A stretch of 64,000 bases of DNA, from the NCBI GenBank assembly GCA_003116975.1, contig BGKB01000017.1, positions 310,001 through 374,000 on the forward strand, read 5' to 3'. A model generated the notes under the pieces. That model was not told the DNA's origin and made no database searches. It worked only from the letters and a program-made list of their open reading frames with translations. This DNA comes from Aurantiochytrium sp. KH105. Taxonomy: Eukaryota; Sar; Bigyra; Thraustochytrida; Thraustochytriidae. The position numbers and the translations under genes were made by a program. Position 1 is the stretch's first letter. Each line of letters starts with the position of its first letter. Below are positions 19,888 to 30,166 of this stretch, in pieces.

Positions 19888-20258
19888 GACAGACTTTGTC
19901 AAGAATAATTAACCACAACTAACCTTTGCGCAGAAACAGAAACAGCTTTATGTTCTTTATGAAATGATTGATCCTGTCAAGAACCACTACCAACTTTTGC
20001 AAAGAGATAGAAACAGCTTTTGTTCTTTCTGGAATGACTGCCATTCGTTCGCGAGGTCTGGCGATGGCATGAGAAACATCGAAAAGAAAGAAACCAATTA
20101 GTATGACATTGTACAATGCAGGATGCACGCCCGCCATTGGCCTCTTTCGTGGTGCCGCGAGGCGTGAAAACTAAAAACCATTTAGCACTGTTCCAGAGCT
20201 GAAGAATTTCGCATGCCTCTGACAGTGAGAGCATCCATAAATACCGCATTCATATTTT
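19888..20258. other. Convergent spacer after MPDU1
   Basis: The 371 bases between two convergent genes hold a duplicated phrase: AGAAACAGCTTTATGTTCTTT near 19935 and AGAAACAGCTTTTGTTCTTT near 20009. A second frame of the minus strand here contains Cys/His pairs (see findings). Otherwise nothing is seen. Confidence 0.4.
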
Positions 20259-20816
20259 TCAGAGCCACACTCTGGGAATCGTCTCCCTTCGCCACGAGCA
20301 ACCGTCGCACCGACCGCGAGACGCAACAAAGGCGCTGCAGCCGTCTTCTTCACAAAGGTAAAGCTTTTTACCGCTTCCTTCCGGACCGGTGCTACGTTGT
20401 TTTCCTGATCCCAGCAGCACAGTATCCTGCTGACCCTGGCCTTGGGTACCCTCTCCGCACGGCATGCTGGGTCGCTTGCGCTTGCACGCCGCAAATGTCG
20501 CCGCCGCCGACGATGACGACGATTGTGTCGCTGCGCTCCCGCCAAAAAACAACAGGTTCCCGCTGCTCGCCGCGCTCCCCACGCTCGCGCCGCTGCAGAA
20601 ACTCGCGCTGCCGCTCGTGCTCGCCGTTGTGCCGTCGTCGCCGCCGGCGCAGGTCGGCGTGTCAACCTCCATGTCGGCGTACGCGCCCGCCAGGTCCGCC
20701 AGCGCGTCCGCCTCCACGCACATCTTCTTGGGCACCGCGGCCTCGTCGGCGCCGCCCGTCGCAAGACGCTTCGGAGACGCCGCGCGCGCCCGCGCCGCCT
20801 CCGCGCGTCCGCTCAT
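20259..20816 (-). CDS. Small Ser-rich hypothetical protein with a Cys cluster near its end
   Basis: The 185-residue product starts MSGRAEAARARAASPKRLAT. It has an acidic segment (ADMEVDTPT), Ser/Ala/Gly-rich low complexity and a C-terminal cluster KKLYLCEEDGCSAF...GRCDGC. That cluster (C-x4-C-x8-C-x2-C) looks like the start of a small zinc-binding knuckle. I do not recognise a family. The last residues may be replaced by splicing into the other frame that runs to 20171. A nuclear role would be a guess. Confidence 0.4.
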   Translation of the reverse strand: MSGRAEAARARAASPKRLATGGADEAAVPKKMCVEADALADLAGAYADMEVDTPTCAGGDDGTTASTSGSASFCSGASVGSAASSGNLLFFGGSAATQSSSSSAAATFAACKRKRPSMPCGEGTQGQGQQDTVLLGSGKQRSTGPEGSGKKLYLCEEDGCSAFVASRGRCDGCSWRRETIPRVWL

Positions 20817-22203
20817 CGCGCGCGCGCTCCGCCCTCGCGCTCCGTTAGGGTGTTGGCCGAGGCCAACTTTGGCACGGCTGGCGCATAAACTTGGCGGACA
20901 TGGAGGGTGGCGTACGTACGTATACGTACGTACGTATGCGTGAAACCGACCATATCATCATCAGCAGCAGCAATATCATCCATCGGCAGCCTCGTGATGA
21001 GTCCCAACTCGGAGGCGTCCAGGTCGCTGCGGCGGACGGCACCGACGGCGACGCCACGGGAGCCGGGATCTGGACGTCGGTCAGCGTGGTGGACCAGAAG
21101 AGGGCCCAGCCGAGGGCAGGACGCACAGGGTTTGGGAAGAGAAGCCGCGCGGGCATCTCGAGACAGCGCCGCGCCACTGGGGCTATCGTCAAGCGATTGC
21201 GAGAAGAGTGTGGAAGGAGGTGGTGGAGGACACAGAAGAGTTAATCTTTGTTTCCTTCACAAAGAGAGGGACACCAGACGATTCTCACTCCTTCTTCGTG
21301 GTTTTCTGGTTTCAATCTCAAGAAGAGCGGAGAGGATTGGATGGACTATCGATGGTGCTGCTCTGTGCGCTGTCGTTCATGAGCAAAAATTCGGAAGCAG
21401 CAAGGCAAGTCCTCCAAAAGTCAAGTGATCATAATGCATGTTTGACATTCGCGCTTTTTCCAAAATGAGTCCGTGAGACCTTGTCACTTCCCTTCCAAGC
21501 GCCTCTCTGAGCCATCATCGCAAGGATTGATGCAGGCGATGCAAGCGATCACATGGCAAAAAAGAAACTTTGTTCGCGAAAAATTCCAGGGCCTCTTCCT
21601 TCCCCAGACGGTACAAATGGGCGCCGCGACCACGGAGCTGGAGACGCCTTTATAAAAGTAAAATACCATTCCATTTATGCAAAAGAGTGATTTGACGCGT
21701 CCGAGGGTCGCCAATCTCAAGACATATACACTGACGCTGCTCTTTGCTGTGCCCACCAAACATCTCATCAAAGAGCACGAACCCACACTTTTCCCGCATC
21801 GCGCGTGCGAGGCCTTTTGCAAGGAGCTCGCTCACCAAGCGCATCAAAAACTTTCTACCTGAACATCAGTCAACCCTGCAAGATGGGTCTCCTCCTCCTC
21901 CCTCCCACTCTGTCTCCAGCTTCATCTTCTCGCCGCCGCCCTGCCGGATGCTGCCGCACAGCAAGCAAGCCCTTTCGCGTCATCCTCTTCACAGCAGAGT
22001 CTCGCCCCATTCCCGACTTGCACGGGCCATACCCCACTTGCGAGCGGGCCCTATAACCCCCTTGCGCGCGCATGCGCAGCGTCGGCAAGGCACGCGCAAG
22101 CCAAAAAGAGCAAAGCAAAGCAAAGTAAGGCAAAGCAAAACAAAGCAAACCCGGATCGCGTGGCGGCGACGGGCAGCGCGCGGCGCGCGCGTGCCTGGCA
22201 GGC
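20817..22203. other. Divergent spacer between two low-complexity protein genes
   Basis: Nearly 1.4 kb with an ACGT microsatellite at 20911-20938 and an AAAGC/AAAGT tract around 22112-22150. A TTTATAAAAG sequence at ~21649 could be a TATA box for the gene at 22204. No convincing coding region. Confidence 0.4.
20911..20938. repeat. ACGT-type palindromic microsatellite
   Basis: A run of CGTA/TACG units over 28 bases, self-complementary, immediately upstream of the small Ser-rich minus-strand gene. Confidence 0.8.
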
Positions 22204-23058
22204 ATGCGCGCCCCCGGCGGCGCGGGCCCCGGCGGCGGCGCGGCCTTTGTTCACGGCGGCGCGGAGGCCGGGGCCGGGGCCGAGGCGCCGGATGCCGCCG
22301 CTGCCGCCATGGGCGCGGACGCGGAGGCCCGGGGCGGGCTGCGCGACGCGGCCTGCCGGTGGGCGCTGCGCCGCGACGCAGAGCCCGCGAGAGCGGCAGC
22401 CTTCACCGCGCTGCGGTCGCCGCGCGCCGCCGCCGTCCCGCCGCCGAGCTTCGTGCGGCCGCGGGCCTCTCGGCCGGACGGCGACGAGAGGGCCCCGACC
22501 ACCTCGGGGTTCTTCGCTTCGTCGGGGCGAGGAGGGTCCGGGTCTGGGTCCGGGTCCGGGTCCTCGTCAGCGTCGTTGTCAGCGTCCTCGTCAGCGTCGT
22601 CGTCGTTTTCATCGTCGTCGTTTTCGTCATCAAATGCGTCGGCAGCGCTCTCTCTGAAGCAGTCGGTGTCCTCGACGAGCTCTTCGTCCTCTTCGTTTTC
22701 GACCTTGGCCTCGCCGCCTCCCATGGCCTCAGGCGCGAGAGGTTTTCGACCCATGCATCCTGTCGTGCATGCGTCTCATGGTCGCGAAGATGCTCTTTCT
22801 GCCGCCGACGCAATGGAAGGCGTGGAAAACGACGGCGATGGTGACGATGATCAAGACATGGACGAAGATTGTGAGATGACCTTTGATGGCGGTCATACAG
22901 GATATGGTCGGCCCATTGACGAAGAGGATGAAGAACTTTTGCAGGCATTCTCCGATGTGCACGTACCGAATGCTCACCACTTGTCCAGTCACTTTTCAAG
23001 CCTTCGCAGTGTGACTCCGGAGCGACCATCAAATCCAATGGCGCAAATGCTTGCCTAT

Positions 23059-23093
<35 letters not shown>

Positions 23094-23772
23094 ACAACAT
23101 GAGCAACAGCAATTGACCCTAAATATTCCTCAGCATGCAAGTCTACGTCCGATACACAGCCCTGGCGCAGCCTGGTCCCACGGGGCGCGTGCCATCTCTC
23201 GATCGCCGCATCCAAACAGCGGGATGGTGGCCGGCAAGAGAACAGGCGAAGCATCGCCATTGCCGATGCTCATGTCTTCCGAGTATTTTTCGCCTCGAAA
23301 AATGAAGCGAAGCTCGATGCTGGACTCTGGGCGTAGCAACAGCATGAGCAGTCACGGCAGCGTAGGCAGTCTCGGGATGGACTCTCTCACAAGGTCCACG
23401 TCTGGCATTCAGTACGGAAAGTACTGGCCTGATGCGAGCTCAATGGCGCGTGCCCCAAGTCGTTGCGGTATTCGCGAGACGGACGAGGGATCCATGTATG
23501 GATCTGACTTGTCCCTCCTTGACGATAGCTCCGAGATCCTCTACACTCCTCGGGATCAGCATGGGGAGCGACCCCGTACCTTTAGCATACATTCGCTATC
23601 CCCGTCACCGCGCCCAGGCCAGTTGCGTGGTGGGGGTACGCCAAAATCCATATCAGGCGCTTCTGCTAGCGCGACTCCCGATCGGGCCGGCAATGTGGCG
23701 GCCGCGGCAGCGGCAAGGTCTGTGGATGGTCTCTCCCCGCTTCGCGATGTGATGCGCCAGGTTGGGCTCTGA
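22204..23772 (+). CDS. Low-complexity hypothetical protein, Ser/Gln/Asp-rich
   Basis: The 522-residue product starts MRAPGGAGPGGGAAFVHGG. It has a Gly/Ala-rich N-terminus, a long Ser tract (~108-170), an acidic patch (DGDGDDDQDMDEDCEM, ~215-230) and a poly-Gln run (~285-300, CAG/CAA). The rest is a Ser/Pro-rich tail with many SP/TP sites (YFSPRKMKRSS, LSPSPRPG, LYTPRD). No folded domain is recognised. The composition suggests a phosphorylated regulatory or scaffold protein, but that is inference. A single uninterrupted frame of this length with AT-neutral codons supports it being real. Confidence 0.6.
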
Positions 23773-23868
23773 GGCGCAGATATATTCGGACCAAGTCAAG
23801 ACTCCGTCTCGCCATGCACTCCTGAGATTGCTTTTGTTCGTTCGATGCTTTTTGCTCAATGTCTGTCT

Positions 23869-23872
<4 letters not shown>

Positions 23873-23909
<37 letters not shown>
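23873..23909. repeat. (TC)n microsatellite
   Basis: An uninterrupted TC dinucleotide run of about 37 bases in the short convergent spacer between the low-complexity gene and cycloartenol synthase. Confidence 0.95.
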
Positions 23910-23914
<5 letters not shown>

Positions 23915-24008
23915 AGCGATGCGCAAAATATGTATACATACATGAATTTCTCCCGTTTTATTCTTTTTTCGAATCTCTCGAGTGCAACACATGATGGGGA
24001 AAATTGAT

Positions 24009-26645
24009 TTACTTTTTCGTTTCCTCTGCAAAATTGACAATGGCGTAGCGAGCAAGAGCCCAGATAGGAAAGACATTCCGGTAGGCCGTGTACGTAATGG
24101 AGCAGGAGTGGTTGAACACGCCGGAAATACCCTCTTGAGCCCAGTCGCCATCAGCGAGCTGGCGCTCACGCAAAAAGACACTGGCACGGTGCGCCGACGT
24201 TTTGAGCTTTTGCAAAAAGGGCCTCGAGTTCGCTGCGTCGTTCTCAGTTAGATACTCGATGGCACGGAGAAAGGCAAGAAGCGACCAAGCCGTATTGACA
24301 ACTTGGCTACCTTCCTCGTTCGCAACCCACTCGTGCGCGGCGCAAGCACGGATGGATTCGCCCCAGCCGCCATCTTGCGGGTCCTGCATGGACAACAGAA
24401 AGTCACAGCCCTTGACGAGTGCATTTTTGGCAGCTTCGCGCGTCTTCTTGGAGATGCGGTCTCCGCAGGTGTCGAGGCCAGCAACGAGACCCTCGATGCC
24501 AAACCAGGCGCCGTACGTAAAGCACACCGCCCAGGAACCGTACCAGGAACCGTCGGGGCGCTGAATATCAATAATGAAGTCGACACCCTTGGCCGCCGAG
24601 GTGAGCGCAGCATCGGCGTACTTGGACTGCGGAAAGTGCTTATAAAACTCGCAGAGGGCCTGCACCGAGGCAGAGCTGCATTCCACATACGAATAGTCAA
24701 TCATGATGTTGCCAAAGACCTGTGCCGGGTTGAGCAGCTCGTACCAGTCGTATCCACGGTTGAGCTCATACGAGGCCCAGCCATTGTTGGTCGATGTATT
24801 TTGCAGTTCGATCATGATCTTGACGGCCTGCTCGAGACGCTCTTGGGGAATGTGGTGGAGGTTCTTGTCATCCTTAAAGTCCGGAAAGGTGCTGAGAAGA
24901 ATGGAGGCGCGAAGACCTTCGGCCGTGCAATCGGAAATGGGCCATCCGTGGTCGCGCGAGCTAAAGGGCCAGCCACCAAGGGACTCGGCGCGAAAGTAGG
25001 TGTGTCTCTCCCAGACATCCTCACGGACCTGCATATCGTCGACAAACTTGGAGGCCTTGACGAGGCTGCGGTACATGTGCTCGCGATCAGCGTCGGTGAT
25101 GACAGTCTGGTCAGACTTGAGCTTGGAGGCCACGACAGCGTTGGCGAGAGCGTGCGTGGCAAAGCAGGTGTCCCAGAACATGGAGCCATTGTAGCCCTGC
25201 ATCTTGAGACCATCTTCGGCGAGCCACAAAAAGTCATCGATGCGGGCAACGTGGTTGAGGAATTTGTCCGAGTCGGCGCCAAAGGCGGCATAGTTGGCAA
25301 TCACGTGGAAAGCTTTGTTCACGGGTCCAATGTCGATCCAGTTCGTGTGGACATCTTCGGCGTGGATGTAGTCAAAAGCAAACTTGTTGCCGGCGCGGCG
25401 CAAAGCGTCGAGAGGGTAGTGAAAGACAGCGCGCAAAATGGGATTCTCCAGCGTGTTGTGCAGAACATGGTTGGCTGCAGTCATGAGCCAGCTTTGCGGG
25501 TTGTAAAGGTCGGTGGGTGAAATGCACTCGCGCACGGCAAAGCTTCCCCAGTTAATAGACTTGTAGTCACTCGAGTAGAGCTCTTTGCGCAGACTGGCAA
25601 TGAGCGGATCGGTTTCGGCATCCTCGTAGACCCAGCGCGAGCCAAAGAGAGCACTCATGGGCAGGTAGACCATGCGGCAGTGGCACCACATGCGACCCGG
25701 GTGGAAGGGAAACCAGTACGGCAGCAGCCAGAGCTCGGGGGGTGTGGGGTTGACGCCGGTCCATTCGTAGGCTCCGATGGAGGCGAGCCAGAATTTGGCC
25801 CACTGCGGCGCCGCGACGGCGCCACCGTGCGCCTTGATGAATTCGCGGCCGCGGGCCGCACGCGGGTCGTCATGCTCGAGTCCGCACATGCGCGCGGCAG
25901 AGTAGTTGAGAACACTGCCAAAGACGGTGCTATGGCCTTCAATATGCATGCCCCAGCCGCCGTCGAGGGCTTGCTGATGGTTCATAATGTAGCGCAGGAT
26001 GGCGCTGCGGCGAGCGCTGCCGAGATCGACACCCGTAGCATAGCACGCGAAAACGAGTCCGGGCAGCAAGAACATGGGTCCACCATAGTCGCCAGCCCAC
26101 CAGCCCTCGTCAGTCTGGAGACGCGAGTAAAACACAGAGCCTCGGGCAGCCGTGGTGGCGGCAAGCTCCGCCTCGGACACGGACTGGCCCTTTTCGACAG
26201 CGGTTGTGACACCCTGGGAGCCGCCGGCATTGTCGCGGTTGAGCATGAGATCGCGAAAGACCTTGTCCTGGGAGTTGGCATTGGTTTCGCGGTCAAAGGG
26301 GAAGGATTTGCACGAGTCTTCCTCGCCAGGGAGCCAAGTGGCGCGGCCAATGCCCGAGCCCAAGACCTCCAGCTTGCCGATGCTGGGCGGGCCGGTGCGG
26401 AACTCCCAGCCGTCTTTGCCGGGGCGGACGGGCAGCTTGAGCTTGTCCGCGAGCCTCTTGCGCGCCTCGGCATTTTTTTGCTTCATCTCGGCGCGTTCCG
26501 CGCGGTTTTTCGCCATGGCGCGGCGGTGCTGCACCACGTTCACCGCCACCCAGAGCACCACGAAGAGGGTCCCTGCGACGGCCATGTTGCCGCGTCGCAC
26601 CTCCGCGACGAGCCTGTCCACGAAGTTGGCCACCATGCTCGTCAT
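24009..26645 (-). CDS. CAS1: Cycloartenol synthase (oxidosqualene cyclase)
   Basis: This enzyme cyclises 2,3-oxidosqualene to the first sterol ring system on ER membranes. The 878-residue protein shows the cyclase signature DCTAE (catalytic Asp572) and QW motifs (QRPDGSWYGSW, QDPQDGGWGES, LADGDWAQEG). Product-determining positions match plant cycloartenol synthase: Tyr485 in MQGYNGS (AtCAS1 Tyr410), His566 and Ile570 in DHGWPISD (AtCAS1 His477, Ile481). Lanosterol synthases usually have Thr, Cys/Asn and Val at these places. About 75 extra N-terminal residues include a membrane helix (~21-39) and a charged coil. Start 26645 (MTSMVANFVDRL) is the first sensible ATG. It is divergently paired with the di-iron sterol oxidase-type gene. 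Confidence 0.95.
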   Translation of the reverse strand: MTSMVANFVDRLVAEVRRGNMAVAGTLFVVLWVAVNVVQHRRAMAKNRAERAEMKQKNAEARKRLADKLKLPVRPGKDGWEFRTGPPSIGKLEVLGSGIGRATWLPGEEDSCKSFPFDRETNANSQDKVFRDLMLNRDNAGGSQGVTTAVEKGQSVSEAELAATTAARGSVFYSRLQTDEGWWAGDYGGPMFLLPGLVFACYATGVDLGSARRSAILRYIMNHQQALDGGWGMHIEGHSTVFGSVLNYSAARMCGLEHDDPRAARGREFIKAHGGAVAAPQWAKFWLASIGAYEWTGVNPTPPELWLLPYWFPFHPGRMWCHCRMVYLPMSALFGSRWVYEDAETDPLIASLRKELYSSDYKSINWGSFAVRECISPTDLYNPQSWLMTAANHVLHNTLENPILRAVFHYPLDALRRAGNKFAFDYIHAEDVHTNWIDIGPVNKAFHVIANYAAFGADSDKFLNHVARIDDFLWLAEDGLKMQGYNGSMFWDTCFATHALANAVVASKLKSDQTVITDADREHMYRSLVKASKFVDDMQVREDVWERHTYFRAESLGGWPFSSRDHGWPISDCTAEGLRASILLSTFPDFKDDKNLHHIPQERLEQAVKIMIELQNTSTNNGWASYELNRGYDWYELLNPAQVFGNIMIDYSYVECSSASVQALCEFYKHFPQSKYADAALTSAAKGVDFIIDIQRPDGSWYGSWAVCFTYGAWFGIEGLVAGLDTCGDRISKKTREAAKNALVKGCDFLLSMQDPQDGGWGESIRACAAHEWVANEEGSQVVNTAWSLLAFLRAIEYLTENDAANSRPFLQKLKTSAHRASVFLRERQLADGDWAQEGISGVFNHSCSITYTAYRNVFPIWALARYAIVNFAEETKK

Positions 26646-27993
26646 CCTCTCCAGATCTTCTCCTCCGGACCCGCGCGAGGACCCGCTGCGCACCGCTCCG
26701 CTCCGCACAGCTCGGCGCAGGGCGCAATGGGCTCTGTCTCCGCCGCGCCGCGATCGGTGTATGCCTGCCTGCCTGTCTGCGCAAGCAAGCAAGCAAGCGA
26801 GCAAGCAGGCAGTCGCTGGGACTCTGTGTGTCAAGGTTATGTATACTAGTATAGTACTACGCCGCAAAGAGCCCGGCCTTCTTTACGCTTGATTCGCGCC
26901 TGCTTTGCGCCTTTGGGCGAACGGGGCGGGCCTCTTCCGGCCAGCGGGGAGGAAGCTTCGCCGCTCGCGTCGCAATCCGTCGCTCGCCGGCCCGCCAGGC
27001 GCTTATGGTCCACGAGCTCTCGCACGACGCGGGCGCTGGCACGCATGCGCGCGGTGATGCCGCCACGGAGGCTGCCCTGATCTTGATCGCGCCAACGCGG
27101 CCGCCCCCTCACCCACACCGCCTGCGTCCCCTCTGCGCGCGGCGGGGCCAGCTGCTCGCAAGAATGCGTTGCGGAGGATATCCTCGTCCATAAGTACAGG
27201 ATGTCCTCGGCGTGTGCTCGGCAGGCGAGGATATCCTCTTGCGCGTCACCGCGCGATGCGCCATCATCGAGGTTTGCGCAAGAGGCCGCCACGCCGCCCC
27301 GGACCATGATGCCGGCGAGGAAAAGCTCGTCCTCGAGGAGCGCGAGCTACACACAAGAAGTGAAAACCCGCGCCGCCTCCGTGTCTCCCGCACACGCCGC
27401 TACACACACACGCGCGCGCGTATAGAACACGGCAAGAGCGGCGAGGAGCGCGGCGATAAAGGGCGACGAGGGGCGCGGCGATGATCACCAAAAGGGAGAC
27501 GCGGCGACGCTTAGTGCCGAGCTGACTGCAGTGCCGCTGCGCAAGGCATCAAGAAGGCAGGGAAGCAAGGCATCATGATAATGGACTATATATCGCGGCG
27601 GGACTGCATAAGGCAAGCCTCGGAAGGAGGAGGAGCCTCGCGGCCGGCCGAGGAGAGAGAGGCCGAGGAGGAGATAAATAACTAACGCGCACCGCACGCG
27701 TCAGACAAACCTCGAAGCCGCACGGCACGCGAGCTCGCGAGCTGGCCGCAGAGCAGAGCAGAGCAGAGCAGAGCAGAGCGGAGCAGAGCGGACGCCGCAC
27801 GCGAGCACGCGCGGGAGCGCCTGCGGAGCGGGGGCGCGGCGCGTCGGAGCGAGGAGCTCAGATCACCCCGTACGTCCGTCGGCCGAGGCAGGTCGGAGGC
27901 CGCGACCGCGAGCTCGGGGCCGCGCGGCGCGGCGCAGAACAGCCGAGGCCGCGGAGCAGGAGCAGCGGAGCTCGCGGCGGAGCTTGAAGTAAG
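26646..27993. promoter_or_regulatory. Divergent promoter region between cycloartenol synthase and the di-iron sterol enzyme
   Basis: This 1348-base region carries both leaders. Visible elements: GCAAGCAAGC-type repeats near 26783-26808, an AT island TATGTATACTAGTATAGTAC about 185 bases upstream of the cyclase ATG, three 12-base palindromic or near-palindromic sites (27174-27238), a TATATAT at ~27586-27592 that could serve the plus-strand gene, and a (GCAGA)n tract near 27748-27785. Open frames crossing it lack domains. Confidence 0.5.
27174..27238. promoter_or_regulatory. Three clustered GAGGATATCCTC-type palindromic sites
   Basis: The perfect 12-base palindrome GAGGATATCCTC occurs at 27174-27185 and 27227-27238, with a variant CAGGATGTCCTC between them at 27197-27208. 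Exact reiteration of a palindrome inside a divergent promoter is what a dimeric transcription factor's operator would look like. Function is inferred. Confidence 0.55.
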
Positions 27994-29004
27994 ATGAACA
28001 ACGTGAGCGGCAACCTGACGAGCCAGGGCTCGGCCCTGCTGGAGGCGGCGGCCAAGAATGATATGGCGCCCGCGGTGGCCGTCCTGGCCGGCTGCTGCGC
28101 GCTGCTCTTCGTGGGCGGCCTGGCCGGCATGGACAAGAAAGGACCCAACGAGCGGGTGCGACACATCTCGGTGGGCATCTCGCTCGCGTCCATCGCGTAC
28201 TGCTTGTACCACGTTGCTGAGAAGTTGATCCGCTTCCGGCACGCGACCTGGCCGGACCCGCACGGCCTGTACTGCGGCCTGGCTGGCGTGGCCATTGCGC
28301 AGGTTTGCCTGCTCACGTACCACTATGTGAGGCGTGCCATCATCAAGGACCCGTCCATGTTCAACCCGCGCATCCAGGTGAAGCCGACCGTGTACGAGCG
28401 CACCTTTGCCCAGGACGTCAAGCACCATCTCAGCAACCCGGGCGCGTTCTTCCTCATGGGACCTTATCTCGTACTCACGTGGATGTTCCGTCTCATGCCT
28501 GAATCTTATTACGACTATGATGCGCCCGTGACCTGGTCAAACGTCGCGTTGCAGCTCATCGTGGTGGATCTTTTCACCTACACTTTTCATATTTTGGAGC
28601 ACGTCATGCCGGAGTTTTACAAGGTGTCGCACAAGCCGCATCACCGCTTTGTCAACCCGCATCTTTTCAATGCGTTTGACGGCTCGACCGCTGACACGGT
28701 CACGCTCATTCTCTTTCCCCTTTTCACCACGGCGCAGCTTCTGCCAGTGAGCAACTGGGATTATATTGCCTTTGGCGTGGTGTACAGCACGCACTTTATG
28801 ATGATTCACTCCGAGTATGTCAACCCTTTTGACTACATTCTCAAATACTTTCTCGTCAACATCCCAGAGGACCATCACGTGCACCATGCGGCCTTCAACT
28901 ACAACTTTGGTCACTTCTTTACCATTTACGATCGACTTGCCAAGACGTACCGCGAGGGCAAGACCTTTCGTGGCTTTGTTTCTTCTGGTGCGGTTCAATC
29001 CTGA
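27994..29004 (+). CDS. Di-iron sterol oxidase/desaturase family protein (fatty acid hydroxylase superfamily)
   Basis: The 336-residue integral membrane protein has several hydrophobic helices (~27-46, 60-76, 92-110, 152-166, 184-198, 236-250). The histidine ligands of the superfamily are present: HILEH (199-203), HKPHH (213-217), H267/H272 and DHHVHH (294-298). Family members include sterol C-4 methyl oxidase, C-5 desaturase and related lipid hydroxylases, which use oxygen and NAD(P)H through cytochrome b5 in the ER. The motifs do not let me choose one reaction, and the first box lacks the usual double His. The neighbours (cycloartenol synthase, HMG-CoA reductase) favour a sterol substrate by context. 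The start ATG 27994 follows a purine-rich leader. Confidence 0.85.
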   Translation: MNNVSGNLTSQGSALLEAAAKNDMAPAVAVLAGCCALLFVGGLAGMDKKGPNERVRHISVGISLASIAYCLYHVAEKLIRFRHATWPDPHGLYCGLAGVAIAQVCLLTYHYVRRAIIKDPSMFNPRIQVKPTVYERTFAQDVKHHLSNPGAFFLMGPYLVLTWMFRLMPESYYDYDAPVTWSNVALQLIVVDLFTYTFHILEHVMPEFYKVSHKPHHRFVNPHLFNAFDGSTADTVTLILFPLFTTAQLLPVSNWDYIAFGVVYSTHFMMIHSEYVNPFDYILKYFLVNIPEDHHVHHAAFNYNFGHFFTIYDRLAKTYREGKTFRGFVSSGAVQS

Positions 29005-30108
29005 GCTCCTTTCCTGCTCAAGTGCTTCGATAGTGCGATAGATCGACCGTCTGATCGAGCCACCGAGCCACCGATCGAGCGCGTGAGTTTGACGTTGATT
29101 CAACAGCTCGCTTCCGCCATGCATTTTTCTCCCTTTTTGCGAGGGAAGAAATAAGAGAGGGAGATAGGTGGCCAGAGGAGAAGACGAGTTCACAATCTCT
29201 TTGTTACATTTTTTTTACGCCTTTTGATTTGTTTTTTTTTGTTTTCCATTGATCTCGATTCGGCACTCGATGCGCTGCGAATTGATTTTTGTTCGTTCGT
29301 GCTTGTAGTGCTGCGTTTCATAAGAGTCGCAGGATGATTGCTTGAGAAACAAATCGTCGACATGCCGTACGTCCTATTGCAAGGACTCTCTGTCTCTCAT
29401 ACAGCGCCTCAAAGACGGTTTCATTCCCTGCCTCGAACAGTTCATACCACAAAAAAGTTCATTCCAGCCCCTACGCTTTTTTTCCACAGCAAGCCATCAT
29501 CCCTTTCATCCCATCTCCATCTCCATCTCCATCTCCACCTCCACTTTGGCTTCCTCCCCACCAACATCGACCACATCTCGCCTCGATCTCTGCGCGCTTC
29601 ACGAACCCACTCACCTCCGCCCCCGCCGGACCCCGTCGCCCTTCCCGGCGTCGCCAAGGCGTCTCGGCGCGACCGCCTCGCCCACAGAAAGAAAGCCCCA
29701 GCAGCTCCTCGACACCCCGTCTGCCTGACGCCAACACGAGGTTCCCCGCGTTCCCGATCGCGTCTTCTCGCCAGGAGCGCACGCGTAGCTCGCGAGCGCG
29801 CACGTAGCAGCAGCCGCCGCCGCGCCGAGACCAAGATCAAGACCAAGATCGAGATCGAGACCAAGGGCAGGCCGCCGCGCCGCCGCCCCGCCCTCGAGCC
29901 CGCGCGCGATCGCGAGGCCGCGCCCGAGCCCGCGCTCGAGCCCGCGCGCAGCCTCCCGGCCGCCGGCGGAGCGAGTGAGCGAGAGAGCGTCGCGAGGTCG
30001 GCCCGAGTTGGATTGCGCATCACCAGCGTCCAAATCAAGGCGCGGCAAGGCGAAGCAAAGCAAACCCTTTTTGCTTTTTGGAGACAGGCGACAGAGCACG
30101 CGCGCGTC

Positions 30109-30142
<34 letters not shown>

Positions 30143-30166
30143 GAGAAGGGCGGCAGCGGCGAGAAG
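29005..30166. other. Spacer and leader upstream of HMG-CoA reductase
   Basis: Contains T-rich tracts (29207-29245), a CTCCAT hexamer run (29512-29545), C-rich sequence, further hexamer-like GA/CA tracts (29830-29870) and a CAG run (30110-30139). The frame of the reductase stays open back to 29975 but has no ATG. Confidence 0.45.
30110..30139. repeat. (CAG)10 in the leader of HMG-CoA reductase
   Basis: Ten uninterrupted CAG triplets end 28 bases before the reductase ATG. They are in frame with it but no ATG lies upstream in that frame within 190 bases, so they are probably untranslated. Confidence 0.85.

Noticed and set aside
24303-25520. 405-residue plus-strand open frame inside cycloartenol synthase
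   Set aside because: Overlaps conserved cyclase sequence on the other strand and contains no domain.
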